DNA of 64,000 nucleotides, taken from NCBI GenBank assembly GCA_016720835.1, contig JADKJW010000031.1:1-64000 (forward strand), written 5' to 3'. Within the stretch, counting starts at the first letter, position 1. Each line of letters begins with the position of its first letter. Source of the stretch: Ignavibacteria bacterium. Its GTDB lineage: Bacteria > Bacteroidota > Ignavibacteria > SZUA-365. The position numbers were made by a program, and so were the translations under genes. The notes below the pieces were generated by a model that saw nothing but the letters and a program-made list of their open reading frames with translations, made no database searches and was not told the DNA's origin. This document shows, piece by piece, positions 59,437 to 64,000 of this stretch.

Positions 59437-60753
59437 TTATCGAAAGACCACGAGTTTCTGATGGCGGGTTGTCTCTCCCTGCACGAGGCGCACGAAAAAG
59501 ATGTCTGACGGCATCGCGGAGAGGTCGCAGGAATACGAGTGCGTGCCTGCCTCGAGGTAGTCGCCGTTGCAGAGCCGCAAGATCTCGGCACCCTGTATGG
59601 AGTGCACCGTGAGCGTGACATTCCCCTTCTCCGCGAGGAAAATGGAGACTGTCGCGCCTGTGTTGCACGGGTTCGGATGCGGCACATGGAGGACGGGAGA
59701 CGCGGACAGGGGGGCGAGCTGGACGACGACCACCGGTGAAAAGGTTTGCGTGCCGTCGCGGTCGATTTGCCGCAGCCGGTACGACGCGGCCAGCACGTCC
59801 CGCATCGAAAGGATCCCGGCATCGAGGAACTCGTAAGAGCACGGTATGCTGCTGGTCCCGTTTCCAGCCTGGAAACCGATGCGTTCCCACGCCTGCGTTG
59901 CCGACGGTGCACCCATGGTTTCCACGCTGCGTTCGATCTCAAAGCCGTAATTGTTTTTCTCAGTGGCGGTCCGCCACAGGAGACGTACCCCGCGTGTTTC
60001 CAGACTGGCGCGCAGCGAGACGAGTTCGACAGGCAGGATGGTGTTCGCATCCATGGTCACGGAGCCGCCGCGCGCCAGGGCTCTGCCGTCGAGCAAGGCG
60101 CCAGTGGTCATGGTAATGGACGTCGCGGCCAGAATCGTCCCCGAGAAGAGAGCCGTCGATCCCAGAACGGCCGAGGTTCCGACCTGCCAGAAGACGTTCG
60201 ATGCTTTCGCGCCATTGACGAGAAGAAGCTGGCAGGTGGTTGAAGTGGTCAGTGTGGATGCCATGAGGAATATGAAGACCGCGCTGGAATCGCCCTGCGC
60301 GTCGAGAGTCAGATCTCCCGACGAGAGTTCCATCGAGGAGCCGGACTTGTACACGCCGCGGAGGAGCGTCTGACCGCCGATATTTCCGCTCAGGGAGGCC
60401 GTGACCGAGCGGCTTGCGGCGTCGTCGTACGCGGTGGTCGCGTCGAGCTGCGCCTGCGCCGCTATCCCATCCCCTGCATGGATGGATCCACTCACGATGG
60501 GCGATCCGCTTATGGACGATCCGGGGCTGACTCCGAGATCGCCTTCAATGACCGTCGCCCCCGTGCTCGTCACGGAGACGCCCGCCAGCACTCCAAACGT
60601 CGCGGCCGACCGCAGGGCAATGGACGGGGGCGATTGCGCCGGAGCAGAGGCGGTGAGCAGCAGCGCAGCGATTATCCCCGCCTTCGCCGCCATGCCGGCG
60701 GCGCGTTTCCACGTTCGTAAATCTATGCTTCGAAATGCTTGGTGCGTGTTCAT
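59437..60753 (-). CDS. DUF3494 ice-binding-like protein with T9SS signal
   Basis: 438 residues from the ATG at 60751-60753, which has GGAG about 7 bases upstream (a second ATG at 60765 is in frame). After a signal segment (AAKAGIIAALLLTASAPAQS) residues about 48-245 are a DUF3494 beta-solenoid: FGVLAGVSVTSTGATVIEGD, LGVSPGSSISG, AYDDAASR, LSGNIGGQTLLRGVYKSGSS, NVFWQVGTSAVLGSTALFSG and LLDGRALARGGSVTMDANTI. DUF3494 proteins bind ice crystals or act as adhesins. The rest is a linker with EKNNYGFEIERS and a T9SS sorting domain (HPNPCNTGATVSIFL, FFVRLVQGE, final KLVVFR). Confidence 0.88.
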   Translation of the reverse strand: MNTHQAFRSIDLRTWKRAAGMAAKAGIIAALLLTASAPAQSPPSIALRSAATFGVLAGVSVTSTGATVIEGDLGVSPGSSISGSPIVSGSIHAGDGIAAQAQLDATTAYDDAASRSVTASLSGNIGGQTLLRGVYKSGSSMELSSGDLTLDAQGDSSAVFIFLMASTLTTSTTCQLLLVNGAKASNVFWQVGTSAVLGSTALFSGTILAATSITMTTGALLDGRALARGGSVTMDANTILPVELVSLRASLETRGVRLLWRTATEKNNYGFEIERSVETMGAPSATQAWERIGFQAGNGTSSIPCSYEFLDAGILSMRDVLAASYRLRQIDRDGTQTFSPVVVVQLAPLSASPVLHVPHPNPCNTGATVSIFLAEKGNVTLTVHSIQGAEILRLCNGDYLEAGTHSYSCDLSAMPSDIFFVRLVQGETTRHQKLVVFR

Positions 60754-61097
60754 CGTATGCTCCATGTCGTCGCGCGTGGCTTGTGCTGGTCAACGCCGTT
60801 CGGCTGTTGCAGATCTGCATTGCCGGATGGAGGTCGCGATGGCCTCTGTGCCAGAAAGCAGTCTCGCCGGCCGGCGCATGCATCACATCAAGGTAGCATC
60901 AGGGCTTCCCGGGAGTATTACAGATTCCTGTGAATAGGTTACACGATTCCCACGTGGGGCGGGCGTGGTCCCGGTGCATTTTCGATGTATCGGATAATTC
61001 TGTCTTGATTTTTGCCGAAATCCTGCGCAGTTTCCCTTGAATGAGAGAGGTGTTGCTTCCGTTATCCTGACTGCGTTCGTCCGCGCGGAGGTGCGTG
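60754..61097. other. Intergenic region between divergent surface-protein genes
   Basis: Holds the promoters of the ice-binding-like gene and of the giant surface protein. The Shine-Dalgarno GGAGG at 61087-61091 belongs to the latter. No operator or hairpin was recognised. Confidence 0.4.
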
Positions 61098-64000
61098 TTG
61101 CGATCGAGGGTGTTGCATGGAGTGTTGCTGGCGACGGGCGCCATGGCGCTGTGCATGGCGGCGTTGTGCCCCGAGGCGCGCGCGCAGCTCGTGGTGGACA
61201 GCAGCCTCTCGCCCGGGGAACTGGTGAAGCGCTACTTCGAGGGCGGCTGCGTGGAGATCACCGGCGTCGCCACGCGCGGCTACCGCTACGGCATCGCGAA
61301 GTACATCGGCACCCGGTCGAATATCGGCATCGATTCGGGCGTGATGCTCACCACGGGTTTTGCCGCGGGTCCAGTCGGACCCAATGACAGCCCCAAGAAG
61401 AGCTTCAACGCGCGACAGGGGGGCGACGCGGATCTCGACAAGCTCATCACCGGCGGGACGCAGGATGCCGTGGTGCTGGAGTTCGACTTCGTCTCCTTTA
61501 TCGACACGGCCAGCTTCGAGTACGTGTTCGCATCGGAGGAGTACCCGGAATTCGTGGGTTCGAAGTACAACGACGTGTTCGGCTTCTTCGTCACCAACCT
61601 CGCGACGGGTGTCAAGAAAAATCTCGCGCTCATTCCCAGCTCGAATTTTCCCGTCTCCGTCAACACGATCAACGGCTTCAGCTTCGGGCATCTGTACGTG
61701 GACAATGCTGCGGGCGTCACCGTGCAGTTCGACGGTTTCACTACCGTACTGCGCGCCAAGATGGCCGTGACGCCCTGCGCGAAGTACCACATGAAGATCG
61801 CCATCGCCGACGTGGGCGACGGCATCTACGATTCGGGCGTCTTTCTGAAAGCGGGCAGCTTCAATGCGGGGGCGCGCCTGAAAGTGAAGAAGATCGTCGA
61901 TCCCTACGAGAACGGCTGCAGACCCGGACTTTTCCGCTTCTATCGAAACGGTTCGCCCGCGCTGCCGCAGACCATCTCGTACCAGGTGCGCGGCAACGCC
62001 GCGGATTCCATCGACTACGCGCATCTCAGCGGGCAGATCACCTTCCCCGCGGGCCTGGATTCGATCGACCTGCCGATCGTCCCCGTACGGGACACCGTGG
62101 TCGATGCGAATGAGATGATCATCATTTCCGTGAACAACGCCTGCTTCTGCGGCGCGACGGAGGACACGCTCTTCATCCGCGAGGCGCCGCCGTTGCAGCT
62201 CACCATGCCGCGTGATTCCACCTTCTGCCCCGGCGGGAGCGTCACCTTTCGCGCGCGCTCCATGGGCGGTTCCGGACAGCTCGCATGGAAATGGTCCGCG
62301 GGCAAGGCGGGCGACTCCGTGCTTGTCGCGTCCCCGTCCAGGACCACGGTGTACACGCTGACGCTTACCGACGTCCGCACGGGCTGTGTGCTGCGCGATT
62401 CGCTGCGTCTCACAGCGCTGAGTCCGCCGCCCGCCGATGCGGGGTCGGATCTCACCATCTGCCGGCGCAAGGGGGCCGTCATCGGCACGCCCAAACCCGT
62501 GTGGCCGGACTCGCTGCGCTATGCATGGAAGCCTGCTGCGGGCCTGAGCGACAGCACCATCCCGCAGCCCTTCGCGAATCCCACGCGCACCACCATCTAT
62601 CAGCTCACCGTCTCAGGCAGCGCGGGCTGCGTGAGCACGGACCTCGTCACGGTGCGTGCGTCCAACCTCTCGGTTGGCATGTCCTCGCTCAAGACGGTGT
62701 GTGCGGGCGGAACTGTGCAGATCGGCGGCAATGCCGCAGGCGGTGTGGAGCCGTATAGATTCCTTTGGGAGCCCGCGAGCAGCCTCGATTCCATCACGGT
62801 GTCCGCGCCCCGCGCCTCGCCGCTGCAGACGACGCGCTACCGCCTCACCGTGCGCGACGCGCTGGGCTGTGTTGCCGTCGATTCCGTGCTCGTGTACGTG
62901 CTGCCGTCGCCGAAACCGAAGATCGCGCCGCAGGGTCCCGTCCGCATATGCGAGGGGCAGGCCGTGACGCTGCGCGCCCCCGCCGGATATGCGTCGTACC
63001 GATGGAACACGATGGAGACGACGCCCTCCATCACGGCCAATGCGAGCTTCAATTATGCGGTCACCGTCACGGATTCCAACGGCTGCACGGGGAGCGACAC
63101 CATGCGCGTCACGGTGCTGCCGCGACCGCAGCCGCTGGTGCTGCCTGGCGGTCCGCTGTCCTTTTGCGATGGCGACAGCGTGCAGTTGCGCGCGAGTCTG
63201 GGCGGCGTCACCTATCGATGGACCACGGGCGCAAGCACTCGTGCCATCATGGTGCGCGTGGCAGGCCGCTACGGCGTCACCGTTACCGACTCCAACGGCT
63301 GCTGGGGCACGTCGCCTCCCGTCGACATCGTTGTGCATCGCAGGCCGCAGCCCGTCATTGCGGGTCCGGCCGTCGTGTGCACGGGATCCGCGGCCGTGTA
63401 CGACGCGGGCACGGACGCCGACAGCTTCGCGTGGAATGCCGAACGCGGAGCCATCATCGGCGGCGCGGGCACGAGGAACATCACCGTGCGCTGGGACAGC
63501 GCCGGAGCGGGACGCCTGACACTGCTGGCCGTGGATACCGCGAGCGGCTGCGCAGGCGCGGCGCAGTTTCCCGTGGGCATCGGCTCGAGCTTCGCCTTCA
63601 GTATCACCACGCCGCGCGGGTTGCGCGCTTGCGAAGGCGATACGCTTTTGCTCGAAGCTCCTCCGGGGCTTCATGACTGGCGCTGGTCCACCGGTGCCAC
63701 GACGCGCAGCCTCGCCGTGACGGCAACGGGGAGTTACTCGATTGCCGCGACGGACTCCGCGGGTTGTCCCGGGGTTTCCGATACCATTGCGGTGACCTTC
63801 GTCGCCGCGCCGCAGCCAGTCGTCGCCGGTCCGGCGCGCATGTGTCTGGGCGCGAACGGGAGCTATGCTGTGGCAACGCTGCCCGGCGCTGGGACGGACT
63901 GGGCTGTCGAAGGCGGAAGCATCATCACAGGAGGCGGCACTTCCCGCATCGACGTGCACTGGGACGCGGCGGGCGCAGGACGCGTGCGCGCGCGGCAGAC
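61098..64000 (+). CDS. Giant choice-of-anchor-L surface protein, 5' part
   Basis: At least 967 residues, running off the window end. The start is a TTG at 61098, 6 bases after GGAGG (61087-61091); a GTG at 61095 is the alternative. The signal peptide ends at PEARAQ. Residues about 15-270 are a choice-of-anchor-L domain: IGTRSNIGIDSGVMLTTG, VVLEFDFVSFIDTASFEYVF, ASEEYPEFVGSKYNDVFGFF and LYVDNAAGVTVQFDGFT. Then come many PKD/SprB-type beta-sandwich repeats (RWNTMETTPSITAN, YAVTVTDSNGCTGSDTM, YRWTTGAST, YGVTVTDSNGCWG). These proteins are adhesins of gliding or biofilm-forming Bacteroidota; a T9SS (gliding type) sorting domain is expected beyond 64000. Intact as far as seen. Confidence 0.85.
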   Translation, partial: MRSRVLHGVLLATGAMALCMAALCPEARAQLVVDSSLSPGELVKRYFEGGCVEITGVATRGYRYGIAKYIGTRSNIGIDSGVMLTTGFAAGPVGPNDSPKKSFNARQGGDADLDKLITGGTQDAVVLEFDFVSFIDTASFEYVFASEEYPEFVGSKYNDVFGFFVTNLATGVKKNLALIPSSNFPVSVNTINGFSFGHLYVDNAAGVTVQFDGFTTVLRAKMAVTPCAKYHMKIAIADVGDGIYDSGVFLKAGSFNAGARLKVKKIVDPYENGCRPGLFRFYRNGSPALPQTISYQVRGNAADSIDYAHLSGQITFPAGLDSIDLPIVPVRDTVVDANEMIIISVNNACFCGATEDTLFIREAPPLQLTMPRDSTFCPGGSVTFRARSMGGSGQLAWKWSAGKAGDSVLVASPSRTTVYTLTLTDVRTGCVLRDSLRLTALSPPPADAGSDLTICRRKGAVIGTPKPVWPDSLRYAWKPAAGLSDSTIPQPFANPTRTTIYQLTVSGSAGCVSTDLVTVRASNLSVGMSSLKTVCAGGTVQIGGNAAGGVEPYRFLWEPASSLDSITVSAPRASPLQTTRYRLTVRDALGCVAVDSVLVYVLPSPKPKIAPQGPVRICEGQAVTLRAPAGYASYRWNTMETTPSITANASFNYAVTVTDSNGCTGSDTMRVTVLPRPQPLVLPGGPLSFCDGDSVQLRASLGGVTYRWTTGASTRAIMVRVAGRYGVTVTDSNGCWGTSPPVDIVVHRRPQPVIAGPAVVCTGSAAVYDAGTDADSFAWNAERGAIIGGAGTRNITVRWDSAGAGRLTLLAVDTASGCAGAAQFPVGIGSSFAFSITTPRGLRACEGDTLLLEAPPGLHDWRWSTGATTRSLAVTATGSYSIAATDSAGCPGVSDTIAVTFVAAPQPVVAGPARMCLGANGSYAVATLPGAGTDWAVEGGSIITGGGTSRIDVHWDAAGAGRVRARQ

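Overview
This window is a GC-rich bacterial chromosome segment, most probably from the Bacteroidota/Chlorobiota side of the FCB group (Ignavibacteria-, Kapabacteria- or Rhodothermota-like). The evidence is: secreted proteins ending in type IX secretion (T9SS) C-terminal sorting domains (24614-26767, 57124-59229, 59437-60753); a bacillithiol-synthesis BshA; class IB dihydroorotate dehydrogenase (pyrK-pyrD); flavin-dependent ThyX; and promoters of the Bacteroidota type (TTTG-N19-TAnnTTTG) in front of the tRNA-Ser gene and, with weaker matches, ssrA. No rRNA, CRISPR array, insertion sequence or prophage was seen.

Layout. 1-4.1 kb: two badly broken ion-channel genes (a cyclic-nucleotide-gated K+ channel and a CASTOR/POLLUX-like channel). 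4.2-6.3 kb: a small beta-barrel protein, a PAS/HisKA protein without an ATPase domain, and a small secreted protein. 6.7-11.0 kb: thyX, converging on an archaeal-type gatE-gatD pair. 11.2-15.9 kb: mlaF, a UvrD-like helicase, a YigZ-family protein and bshA. 16.4-24.2 kb: a tight co-directional run of TPR lipoprotein, pyrK, pyrD, ygfZ-like, SDR, LOG-family and SirB1-family genes, with ATGA overlaps at two joints. 24.6-27.3 kb: a large T9SS cargo protein and ssrA (tmRNA). 27.4-35.0 kb: a secreted Ig-like protein, an NAD(P)-binding protein, two outer-membrane barrels, an uncharacterised 604-residue protein preceded by long poly-G tracts, and typA. 35.0-37.9 kb: a Ric (YtfE/ScdA) iron-sulfur repair gene divergent from a Crp/Fnr regulator, with an NNR/DNR-like box between them, then a lipocalin. 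38-55.8 kb: TlpA-type thioredoxin, WYL regulator, ARPP-1 protein, a two-gene membrane module, ABC transporter, CapA, M28 peptidase, POT transporter, endonuclease III, barrel, phosphoesterase, nucleotidyltransferase and a GAF/PEP-synthase-like protein. 56-64 kb: barrel protein, tRNA-Ser(CGA), a 13-repeat beta-propeller T9SS protein, a DUF3494 ice-binding T9SS protein, and the start of a giant choice-of-anchor-L surface protein that runs off the window.

Sequence quality is strongly block-wise. Genes in about 11-35 kb and 56-64 kb are almost intact. Those in 1-4 kb, 35-39 kb and 41-56 kb carry a frameshift every 100-400 bases, some clearly in homopolymers. Because conserved housekeeping genes are affected, most of these breaks look like consensus errors rather than decay; I give whole-gene extents and flag the breaks. 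The most unusual biology is the GatD/GatE pair (classically archaeal) in a bacterial gene neighbourhood. Next come the uncharacterised protein at 31102-32916, the GAF-PEP-synthase-like/nucleotidyltransferase pair, and the NO-type regulatory box.
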